From a virus, in IMG/VR virus record IMGVR_UViG_3300020595_000187, positions 1-24,385 of that record: 24,385 nucleotides of DNA; one strand, written 5' to 3'. Positions 1 through 7,900 of the stretch are shown piece after piece. A program made the translations under genes and the position numbers. Position 1 is the first letter of the stretch. Each line of letters starts with the position of its first letter. The notes beneath the pieces are model-generated. The model had not been told where the DNA came from. It worked only from the letters and a program-made list of their open reading frames with translations, and ran no database searches.

Positions 1-576
1 AACTATGAATACGTCAGGGTTTTCCCTGTACTTATCCACAGCTTTCTTACCCATCAGTAGTTTACCTGTTATAACATCCATGATAGGGCAAGGTGTGGAT
101 GCTAATATCATTGCCTTGAATACATTAGGATCGTCACAGATAATACTTATCCCTGAAATCTGTAAACCTAAACCACCTAGTTGTTGTGGTGTACCTAAGA
201 GCCTACTGTTTTTTCTTCTGTTGCAGTACTCGTCTTGTTTCATTGTACCTTGTGAATAACCAAACAAACTAAGCTGTAGACCTGATGTTGTAGGTAACAA
301 ACAACTATCATTACCTCCACCACCCATAACTGTAGGTGCTATACTTGACATAACTGGTGCTGCTTCACCTGCACCTGTAGCATTGTAGTTGTTAGTCGTA
401 CTGTCAGTGTTGTTGTTACTACTTACAGTTGAGTCCTCGTAGTTGTTACTGAAGTCACCTAACTCTACATTGTCAGCTAGTGCAATCGTCACCAAGGACA
501 GCTTTAAAATCAGGATCTTGGCAGAGAAGCTTAGTAGCTGCCTCAGGGTTACCAAGAAGGGAGAGTGTTCGAGCAT
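1..576 (-). CDS. Secreted Cys-containing protein, C-terminus cut by window edge
   Basis: A reading frame starts at ATG 576-574 and stays open for 192 codons to position 1, so the gene is 3'-truncated by the window. I checked every triplet in the frame and found no stop; a TAA lies directly before the ATG. The weak ribosome site AGAGAA precedes it. Residues about 19-34 are hydrophobic and end in ALA before DNVELGD, which looks like a signal peptide with an unusually long basic lead. The mature part has an Asn/Ser/Thr-rich segment, then Cys residues in NDSCL, DEYC, IICDDP and TPCPI. Alternating conserved-looking segments (SSIAPTVMGGGG, LFGYSQGTMKQDEYCNRR) resemble, from memory, a conserved hypothetical protein found near lysis genes of marine phages; I cannot confirm this. 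It overlaps the lipoprotein gene by 104 bp in another frame. The function is unknown; a periplasmic or virion-exported role is an inference. Confidence 0.8.
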   Translation of the reverse strand, partial: MLEHSPFLVTLRQLLSFSAKILILKLSLVTIALADNVELGDFSNNYEDSTVSSNNNTDSTTNNYNATGAGEAAPVMSSIAPTVMGGGGNDSCLLPTTSGLQLSLFGYSQGTMKQDEYCNRRKNSRLLGTPQQLGGLGLQISGISIICDDPNVFKAMILASTPCPIMDVITGKLLMGKKAVDKYRENPDVFIV

Positions 577-694
577 TTAAGTTTCTCTGACATTTGGGTT
601 CATTGTTAGGACAAACAGATGGGTACTCTATGATTGTAGATGAACAACCAGTTAGGATAACTGAGAGTAAGATACATTTAATTATCTTTAGCAT
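473..694 (-). CDS. Small lipoprotein, o-spanin (Rz1-like) candidate
   Basis: This 73-aa protein begins with a short basic N-terminus, a hydrophobic stretch (residues 8-14) and the lipobox ILTGC, which puts the lipidated cysteine at residue 17. That predicts export and anchoring, probably in the outer membrane. The start lies inside the last codons of the preceding membrane protein (17-bp overlap), the usual layout of overlapping spanin gene pairs, in which an inner-membrane Rz and an outer-membrane lipoprotein Rz1 fuse the two membranes at the end of lysis. Against this, the mature part is not proline-rich as many Rz1 proteins are, and it has four further Cys residues (28, 35, 58, 71), which is unusual. 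The spanin role therefore rests on context plus the lipobox. Its 3' part also carries the start of the left-edge gene in another frame. Confidence 0.72.
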   Translation of the reverse strand: MLKIIKCILLSVILTGCSSTIIEYPSVCPNNEPKCQRNLNARTLSLLGNPEAATKLLCQDPDFKAVLGDDCTS

Positions 695-950
695 TCATAG
701 CTTCCATCATTATACGAATAGACTTAATGTTCTCATCTATACGAGCTAGAGTTAGAGCCTGGGATTGTACTACAGTCTCTAGTCTTTCAATACGTACCTC
801 TTGCCTGAGTATTTCCTTAGTGTTATTCTTTACGTTGTTATCTAAGGATGACACATACCAGACAAGGGCTATGGTTTGACACACTATAGCTACAACTAAT
901 GTAATAGGTACTGACTTAGAGAGATGCCATTCTGTGTCTTTGTTTATCAT
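678..950 (-). CDS. Membrane-anchored coiled-coil protein, i-spanin (Rz-like) candidate
   Basis: This 90-aa protein has a short polar N-terminus, one membrane segment at about residues 15-36 (PITLVVAIVCQTIALVWYV) and a C-terminal heptad-like helix rich in Glu, Arg and Leu from about residue 40 to 85. A single N-terminal anchor with a periplasmic coiled coil is the expected shape of an inner-membrane spanin subunit. It overlaps the holin candidate by ATGA (ATG 950-948, TGA 949-947) and overlaps the downstream lipoprotein gene by 17 bp. A small class of phage holins also has one membrane segment, so a holin or antiholin role cannot be excluded. No enzymatic motif is seen. Confidence 0.7.
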   Translation of the reverse strand: MINKDTEWHLSKSVPITLVVAIVCQTIALVWYVSSLDNNVKNNTKEILRQEVRIERLETVVQSQALTLARIDENIKSIRIMMEAMNAKDN

Positions 951-1390
951 TTAGTAAATCCTGCTCCGAAGTATAGGCCAACTATAGCTGACACAATGTG
1001 AGTATCTAAAGGTGTTATGACAAAGCCAGATGCAGCTTGCCATCTTACAGTCTCGTTAGCACCAAGTAGCCAGTTAAGTATACCACCCTCTACCTCAGTG
1101 TAACCTACAATTACATTTACTTCAGGATAGAATACAGCAACTAACTTAGGTAATACTATGATAGCAAACACAGCAGACAGGGCTATGAGCCTACGTGTCC
1201 AAGCAAAGTGTTTGTCATTCTTACCAGCATTACGAGCCTCATCTACAGCACCCCTGTTGAACTCAGCTCTTTGTAATAGCATCTCGTTCTGTGCTTGTTT
1301 AGCTTTAATGCTTTGTCCCCATATGGACATGACCCCACCGAGAACGGTAGAGCCTAGCATTGTGATTAGTTCTAATGGTAATCCAAACAT
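947..1390 (-). CDS. Multi-pass membrane protein, holin candidate
   Basis: This 147-aa protein has three hydrophobic segments at about residues 3-24, 66-88 and 118-145, separated by a charged loop rich in Gln, Lys and Arg (about 26-65). It lies directly after the lysozyme gene and before the spanin-like pair, where podoviruses often keep the holin that permeabilises the inner membrane and times lysis. The start ATG at 1390 is preceded by GGAG about 10 bases upstream. Its length is at the long end for a holin and the sequence does not match a named holin class that I can recognise. The membrane topology is seen; the holin function is inferred from context. Confidence 0.55.
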   Translation of the reverse strand: MFGLPLELITMLGSTVLGGVMSIWGQSIKAKQAQNEMLLQRAEFNRGAVDEARNAGKNDKHFAWTRRLIALSAVFAIIVLPKLVAVFYPEVNVIVGYTEVEGGILNWLLGANETVRWQAASGFVITPLDTHIVSAIVGLYFGAGFTK

Positions 1391-1394
1391 TTAT

Positions 1395-2714
1395 TTATAT
1401 CTCCACCCTTCTGTTGAGCCAAAGCCTGAAATCTCTGAAAGAAGTTTTCGTAGCATAATCTTTACCTGTATCTATTTCAAAAGTACTTCCGTCTAATAAT
1501 TCGTATTCAAACCCTGCGTTTCCATTCGCCAATTGTTTAGGAGTGTATGCTAAAATAGTGGGTTGGGACTTAGACTCTGCTACCATATTATAATCTATAG
1601 CTCGTCTTGCACCTAAGCCTCTTAAAACAATGCCATTTTGAGTGAATACTTGTAACATACCAGTTTGAATAATTCCCATATCAGGATTATTTTTTGCCAT
1701 TTCTTCATAAGCAGGTTCCATATCATTGTATTCGTGACCATTCCCTGTGTTCCAAGCAAAAGATATTACACCCTCAAACGCACCAGTTGGAATGTCTGTC
1801 AATGAAACATTTTCGTCTATTATTGCTTTTTTAACTTTATCTTCAAAAGCAGTAAGAGTTGCTTTGGTAAATTCCTCATCTGTCCTGTAGTCACTTCTCC
1901 TTACTCCATCTTTTTCTACGTTATCTAATATAACATTAGCTGGATCAAAGTTATCTCTAGTAACACCAGCAGCTTGTAAGGTAGGCCACCTTCTAGCTTC
2001 ACTTTCTGGTAAGTCTATAATATTACCATTATGTCTGTACTGTAAGCCCCTTGTTGGGACAATACCATAAGCCAAAGTAATGCCTACATCAGTATAGTCT
2101 GCATCACCTAAGTGTGCTACGTCATCTTCTATATCAGGTAACTCACTAAACAAGTCATTCACTACTTGTGAAGGTGTAAATCTCTTTGCATTAAAGTCTT
2201 GTATCTTTGAATATGTATTAGCATCTAAGGTTCCTGTAACTGGTAATCCTTCTGCTTCTTGGAATGATCTTAGAGCAGCTTGAGTACCTGCACCTAGAAC
2301 ACCATCAATACCTCTGGGTACATAACCTAGCTCAGTTAAACCAGCTTGAGCAGACTTAATAGCTTCTTGGGTATCTGTAAAACTAGCATACCCTGTACCT
2401 ATTGTATTAATAACCAAAGGACTTGAGTACCTATTTGGAGATTGTCTTCTTCCTACAACCCCTACTTCACTACCTTTCACATCTGCAGTAGATGTAGTTT
2501 CTTGAACGACAGGTGGAAACTTTGCAGCCCTCTCCTCTTTTGTCAAAGACCTAGTAGCAGTGGACATTTTCTTAGCTTCCATTGCACTTTCTTTAGCCAT
2601 CTCTTCTGTAGGTACACCAGTATCCTCAAAAATGTCACTCAAAGCCTCAAAGTCTATAGGTTCTTGAGTATCCTCAAAGACATCACTGAATTCTTCAAAG
2701 TTAAAATCAGCCAT
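1395..2714 (-). CDS. Peptidoglycan-binding lysozyme (endolysin or virion muralytic enzyme)
   Basis: This 439-aa protein has an acidic N-terminus carrying a 16-residue tandem duplication (residues 6-37), a low-complexity linker, a PG_binding_1-like domain at about 112-172 (GIDGVLGAGTQAALRSFQ), and a GH24-like lysozyme domain at about 185-380. The lysozyme call rests on YTDVGITLAYG (207-217), GVISFAWNTGNG (315-326) and RGLGARRAIDYN (365-376), which match the family core. The glutamate normally found about nine residues before the Asp of YTD is absent: that region reads VAHLGDADYTD. Either a nearby acidic residue substitutes or the fold has diverged. ATG 2714 follows the upstream stop by one base and has only a weak purine-rich ribosome site. 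An in-frame ATG at 2822 with a strong AAGGAG would add 36 residues containing a membrane segment. Adjacency to membrane/lysis genes favours endolysin; adjacency to ejection proteins also allows a virion enzyme. Confidence 0.85.
   Translation of the reverse strand: MADFNFEEFSDVFEDTQEPIDFEALSDIFEDTGVPTEEMAKESAMEAKKMSTATRSLTKEERAAKFPPVVQETTSTADVKGSEVGVVGRRQSPNRYSSPLVINTIGTGYASFTDTQEAIKSAQAGLTELGYVPRGIDGVLGAGTQAALRSFQEAEGLPVTGTLDANTYSKIQDFNAKRFTPSQVVNDLFSELPDIEDDVAHLGDADYTDVGITLAYGIVPTRGLQYRHNGNIIDLPESEARRWPTLQAAGVTRDNFDPANVILDNVEKDGVRRSDYRTDEEFTKATLTAFEDKVKKAIIDENVSLTDIPTGAFEGVISFAWNTGNGHEYNDMEPAYEEMAKNNPDMGIIQTGMLQVFTQNGIVLRGLGARRAIDYNMVAESKSQPTILAYTPKQLANGNAGFEYELLDGSTFEIDTGKDYATKTSFRDFRLWLNRRVEI
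2604..2699 (-). repeat. 48-bp tandem duplication within the lysozyme gene
   Basis: Two in-frame 48-bp units encode FEEFSDVFEDTQEPID and FEALSDIFEDTGVPTE. The DNA word tatcctcaaa recurs exactly 48 bases apart, at 2621 and 2669. Both units are acidic with regularly spaced Phe, giving two short amphipathic motifs at the extreme N-terminus. Confidence 0.85.
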
Positions 2715-2715
2715 G

Positions 2716-4992
2716 TTACTTGTTTCTCTCTTTTCGTTTGGTTCTGATCTCACCATTAAGACCAATAAACAAGCCACCAATAGGAATCCTATCAAATTCA
2801 GCAGCTGTCCTTGGGGTGTCATAAGGGTTCTCCTTAGTACCTACCTCTGTGTCTTGTGAGCCTAAACCTGTTACCCCTATCTCTGGAGCATTTACTTCCA
2901 TGTTAGCATCTCTTTGAGAAATTGCATCTACAGCTCTGGTTACATCACCTTGTCCTGCAGACTCTCCTATTGTATTGACAACTGCTGAGTCATTAGATGT
3001 AGTTGGTATTTCTATATATGGGTCATTCCTTGCACCTACTGGTTGCTCTCCTCTCATAGCTAATGCTATAGCTTCTCTTTCAGCAACGTAAGCTTCAGGT
3101 TCTATTTGTGCTGCAAGCCTTGACAAATATACAGATGATGAACGCATGTCTAATAACCGCCTGAAGTCAGCTTCTTTAGGTAGAAGATTTAAGAATCTAT
3201 TACGAGCTTGTGTTATGTCACTACCAGCTTTTTTTGATATCATCATACTCTTGCCAGTTATTACCCCTGCTACGTCAACTGAGGTAATAGACTTAAACTT
3301 ATCAGTATATGCTTTACTTACATCACCACCATAGTACTTATCTACAACAAAACGTAACCCTAGTATATCAGGGTCTGTAGTATTAGCATCTATATTGTAT
3401 ACACGTTTAGTTTCATCAAAGACAAAACTCATAGTACTAGCATCTGATCTAATACGTTGGTCATACTGTGCTTTCTGTGCACCTAAAGATCTATACAGCA
3501 TGACTTCAAGAGCCTCACCCTTTACAGGGTCAACAGATTTGAGTGACTTAATCATTTTTGGTAAACCAGCACTTACTTCTTCTCTGACACCCTTAAATGA
3601 AATAGGTTCTTCTAGTATATTTATCTGTTCTAAACTTAAAGCTAATCCTGCAACATTCTGGAAGAAACCATTCCTGAAACTTTCATCTCCTTCTAAAATT
3701 GTTTTAGAACTAAACCCTTTACTTACTGCACCATATGCTTTAGTACCTACCCATCCCTGAGCATTTGTCATACTGTTCCACTTAGCTTGTTCGTCAGGAT
3801 TGAGTAGAGATATTGCACTTACTCTGTTTTTCTCTATATCAGCAGCTCCACCTGGTTTCTGATACTCAATTAGGTTTGCAAAGGTTGACATAAGACCATT
3901 GGTTGTGACAATGTCTGTACTAGGTATATCTGAAGCTTCTACTGGTAAATTTTCAAGATCAGGAAATCTGGCATCTAACAGATTAGCCGTGACTTGATCT
4001 AATTGAAATTTTTCACTACTAATTTGTGCTGCAAGCATTATGTCAGACAATTTATTACTCTTACTAAGAATACTGAGAGCAAACTTAATTTTTCTTTGTT
4101 GTTCAAGAGTATCTTTTGTTAAGATTGATATTTTACCTTCAGATGTAGAGATACCCAGTTGCTTAAAGGTTTCTTCAATGTTATTCATTTCTTTGTCAAA
4201 CTGTGCTCTATCTGCTGTATCAATAGAGGAAGGTATCTTAGCATTTAATTCTGATTTAAGTGCTAAGAAACCAAGGAATCTTGTTTGTAACATTTCACCT
4301 GTAATGGGAACACCTGCTTGATCTAATGCATTATATGCATTAAGTGTGTCATCAAGAAAAGTTTTTTGCATCTGTTTATATATAGGTTGAGCATTTTGCC
4401 ATTCACTTGCATCTGTTATTTTTGTATTATCAAATGCAATTTTCATTACTTCACGAGAGTTTATTTGAGCAGCTAACTCTTCTGTTGTAGGTTGTTCAAT
4501 ACCCTGTTTTATTAGACTAAGCCTTGCAAAGTTTAATTCCCCTTGTCCTTCTGGGGTTAGACTCAAGTTATTAACTAAAATCTCTGCTTCAGTACGTGCA
4601 AACATCTCAATAGGTTGACCTGTAATAGTTTCCTTTAATGCACTATACTCTGCATCATTAACATCAATTCCTCTACCACCAAATCTTAGATCAAGCATAG
4701 TAATTTTTCTGTTGTAATCATTTTCATTAAGATTACCTTGCTCCAACTGCTGCTGAAAAAAGTTTAACTCATCAGAGTACTCAGCCTTTTGTTCTCTTTC
4801 GAATATGTCTTTACGTTCAGTGTACGAGGGAGCTGAAGCAGCAGCTTCTCTTTCTGCTTTGTCCCTAGCTCTAGCCGATTCTTTAGCACCTGTAGCTAGA
4901 AAGTTAAAAACACTAGCTGTTGCATTAGCTTCTTGTACAGCTTGCTCAGGTCTAACCTGTGATGTTAGTTGTGGTGAAAATATACCAGCCAT
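2716..4992 (-). CDS. Internal virion/ejection protein, 758 aa (T7 gp15-size)
   Basis: This long, largely helical, charged protein has no signal peptide or convincing membrane segment. The N-terminus (MAGIFSPQLTSQVRPEQ) leads into an Ala/Glu/Lys-rich helix at about residues 20-75. The C-terminus ends with a basic tail (KRKERNK). Its length is close to T7 gp15 (747 aa), an inner-core protein ejected into the host periplasm to form the DNA conduit, and it sits in the ejection-protein block before lysis. I see no sequence motif that proves homology to gp15, so the assignment rests on size, composition and position. AGGA about eight bases upstream of ATG 4992 supports the start; the preceding gene stops at 4996. 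In T7 the gp15 gene precedes the larger gp16 gene, whereas here the larger protein comes first. Confidence 0.7.
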   Translation of the reverse strand: MAGIFSPQLTSQVRPEQAVQEANATASVFNFLATGAKESARARDKAEREAAASAPSYTERKDIFEREQKAEYSDELNFFQQQLEQGNLNENDYNRKITMLDLRFGGRGIDVNDAEYSALKETITGQPIEMFARTEAEILVNNLSLTPEGQGELNFARLSLIKQGIEQPTTEELAAQINSREVMKIAFDNTKITDASEWQNAQPIYKQMQKTFLDDTLNAYNALDQAGVPITGEMLQTRFLGFLALKSELNAKIPSSIDTADRAQFDKEMNNIEETFKQLGISTSEGKISILTKDTLEQQRKIKFALSILSKSNKLSDIMLAAQISSEKFQLDQVTANLLDARFPDLENLPVEASDIPSTDIVTTNGLMSTFANLIEYQKPGGAADIEKNRVSAISLLNPDEQAKWNSMTNAQGWVGTKAYGAVSKGFSSKTILEGDESFRNGFFQNVAGLALSLEQINILEEPISFKGVREEVSAGLPKMIKSLKSVDPVKGEALEVMLYRSLGAQKAQYDQRIRSDASTMSFVFDETKRVYNIDANTTDPDILGLRFVVDKYYGGDVSKAYTDKFKSITSVDVAGVITGKSMMISKKAGSDITQARNRFLNLLPKEADFRRLLDMRSSSVYLSRLAAQIEPEAYVAEREAIALAMRGEQPVGARNDPYIEIPTTSNDSAVVNTIGESAGQGDVTRAVDAISQRDANMEVNAPEIGVTGLGSQDTEVGTKENPYDTPRTAAEFDRIPIGGLFIGLNGEIRTKRKERNK
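2830..2835 (-). promoter_or_regulatory. Strong Shine-Dalgarno before alternative lysozyme start
   Basis: AAGGAG stands seven bases before an in-frame ATG at 2822-2820. Using it would give a 475-aa lysozyme beginning MTPQGQ, with a hydrophobic run of about 18 residues (LLNLIGFLLVACLLVLMV). The site lies within the 3' end of the preceding gene (codons for Lys-Glu), so it could be coincidental. It is the best ribosome site near this gene. Confidence 0.45.
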
Positions 4993-4995
4993 GTT

Positions 4996-7900
4996 TTAGT
5001 CCTTTTGTAAAAGTTGAGATGCCCATCGTGCTGCAGTCCCCTTGTCATTTTCGTATAGTGTTCTTAGGATGAAAGAGTAGTCGTCAACTGTAGGTGTAAG
5101 TAGTCTAAGAAGATCTGTCTTCCTGTTGTAAGATAGTGGTGATTTAGAAACAAGAGTTCTAGTATCTCTTAAGATTTGAGAGGCACGTTCAGGGTCTTTA
5201 CCGTAGATGCTCCAAGCTAGTTTAGACTTGGACAAGACTTCCTTTTTAAGAGCCTTGTTGTTCTTACCTAAGTCAAAGGTTCTTCCCATCTGGTTGTAGT
5301 ACTCAGTTACTTGCAGTGGTGTAAAACCTAGTATAGATATAAGAGCATCTGACAAACCAACTTCGACAGGAACCCTTAAACCCTTACGGTTTCTGTATGT
5401 GTCATCTGCTATAATACCGACAGCTTTAGCAACTGAGTTTATACCTGAGAAGTTTCTGAGTATTCTTAGTGAGTCTTCTGTAAGTGTAGATGTCTGACCG
5501 TTGACTAGGTTATTGACAAGGTTAAACAGTGCTTCCCCACCAGTATATACGATACTACCTGATGGACCACCTATAGCTGTAAGAACATTTTCTTCTGTAA
5601 ACTTATCAATGATGTCATAAAATGCAGGGATAGGAGCCATACGTTCTGACAGGGCTACATCAAAAGGAGTGAAGTGATTAAGAAAACCATCCATCACACC
5701 ATACTTCATAGTTATAAACAACGCCTTGTCTGTGTCATCATTAGGGTCAAGGTCAAATGTTTCTGCAACTTTTTCTGCAAGAAACCCTCCACCTAAACCT
5801 GTGAAACCAAAGAACGGCATTGTAATAAAACCTAGTTTAGCTCTTTCAGCTTTAGTTAGATCACGACCAACAAATACTTGTTCTGTTGTACGAAAGAAAT
5901 ATGACAACCACTGTGTAGGTACTTTACCCACACCACTCTGTAAAGCTGAACGAGATGTGTTACTCATGTTCTGTGTGAGAGTTTCAGTTCTTGTCACTAT
6001 ATAGTTTATAGCTTCTTCTGACAAAAAAGATACGTCAGGATTAGCCTTTTTAAACTCTAGTGCTGCACCCATAAAACCATTAGACTTAGCTGTTGATTCA
6101 CCAAAGTTAAATGGTTTTAAACCTACGTTGAAAATAGCTTTACCTACCTTAGATGCTTTGAAACCAACTCTGCCAAATGTATTTCTTGAAGACTTACCTG
6201 TCAGAGCACCCGTACTTGCTGCTAATTCGATACTGTCGCCCATAACTTCATTTGGTAATACTTGACGAAATAACTCTGCAAGATCTACAGTATCTTCTTC
6301 ACTTAGTTTAATAGCCTTAGCTAAACCCTTTAAACCTAAACTTTCTGTGGCTATGTCATCTGTTCCACTCATAACTACACGTAAGATACTAGAACCTGTT
6401 AGTGCTCTTGAGGCCACATCTAATCCTAGTATAGCTGCAGCATTTAGAATCTGAGATGACTGTAAATAAGCTTGTGACAAGTTAAATGAGAATGCAGAAA
6501 AGAAACCTGTCTTTAGTAGTAGTGCTTCAGACCCTTCTAGATTAACTTTCAAACCCCAAGCATCATAAACTTGTTCAGTTACTTCATCAGCAATAACTTT
6601 CATTTGATCCTGTAAGTTACTTGTCATACCTAATCTATTTTTAACAATCTGCTGTAATTCACGCATACGACCAGCTTCAGGACTTGAGCCAACTACTTTA
6701 GCTGTCAGGAATAGTTTCTTAAAGTTAGAACCTTGACCTACCTCAACGCCAATATTAACGCCTTCTTTTTTCATCAAACGAACTTGTTCAATCCACCCTT
6801 GCATAGCACGATGTGTGTAAACAGAACTAGCATACTGGTGGGCAGCTGATCCATACTGATCTACAATAGAAGACAATGGGCTTGGGTTATAAGCTGAAGA
6901 TCCACCGTATTCTGTAAGTGGTGTGTCACTACGAGCCATCTGGTTGTGGACATATTCTTCTACAGATTCACCATTGAAGACTTTATCAAAAGGATCTTCA
7001 ATAGTATCATCTCTTAGTTTACTGCCTATGTTACCTTCTGTAATATCTATTTTGTTAGCTGTTAACCACTTATCCATATCAGCTTTAGTATTTATACTAG
7101 GACTCCAGCTGTTGTTTGCTTGGATAACTTCAGTAATGCTTTCGTCTGTAATCTTGTCAGTCTTGTAAGCAGCCTGGATAGCTTGTAATTCTTTTGTTGC
7201 TAACTGTGCTGTTTGATCACTGAATGCTGTAAGGATAGTCTTGACACCCTTACCACCTGTTAAGAACAAGAAGTATTTAGCCAAAGGATTAGTACGTCTA
7301 CCATAAGCTGAGTAACCCAAGACATCACTAGGTTCTATAACTCTTACTGTAGAGGGTAGTATAACATAATCCTGACCACTCCAAGGAGAGTTAAGTTCCC
7401 ATACTACAGTGTCTTGAGGTATATCGTCTACCTCTTTAGCATACAGTTTGACACCATTCATATTGTCAAGAACCTTAGCATCATCAGGTAACTTACTAAG
7501 TGTAGTTCTTCTAGCAGGTAAGAAGATACCCTCTGCTACTTGCACTGAGTTCTTGAAACCTTTAGATATATAAGACTTTAGTATTTCTTGAGAAGTAAAA
7601 AAGTATGCAGCATCTGACAAATCTTGAGAAGCTTTAAAAGCATCCAACACTTCTTGAGAAGGTTGTTCGTTTGTTTTACCTACCCAGTGAGCTTTAAAGT
7701 TTGTTTCACTCCACTCCTTACGTAGTACACTCTCAGGTCCATCTCTTAGTGTTGCCAGTACACCATTCAACATATTTGTGTCATCATAGTTTAACTTAGC
7801 TATTATTTCTTTCTTCTTATTTCCTGTCTTGCTAAGATATTTATCAGCAGCAGCTGAACGAAGAGCAAGTGTATTTAGTTCTGAAACATCCCTTGTAGCT

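Noticed and set aside
5-259. Plus-strand open frame of 84 codons at the left edge
   Set aside because: It is antisense to the long minus-strand frame 576-1, which has a signal-peptide-like start and protein-like composition. All well-supported genes are on the minus strand.
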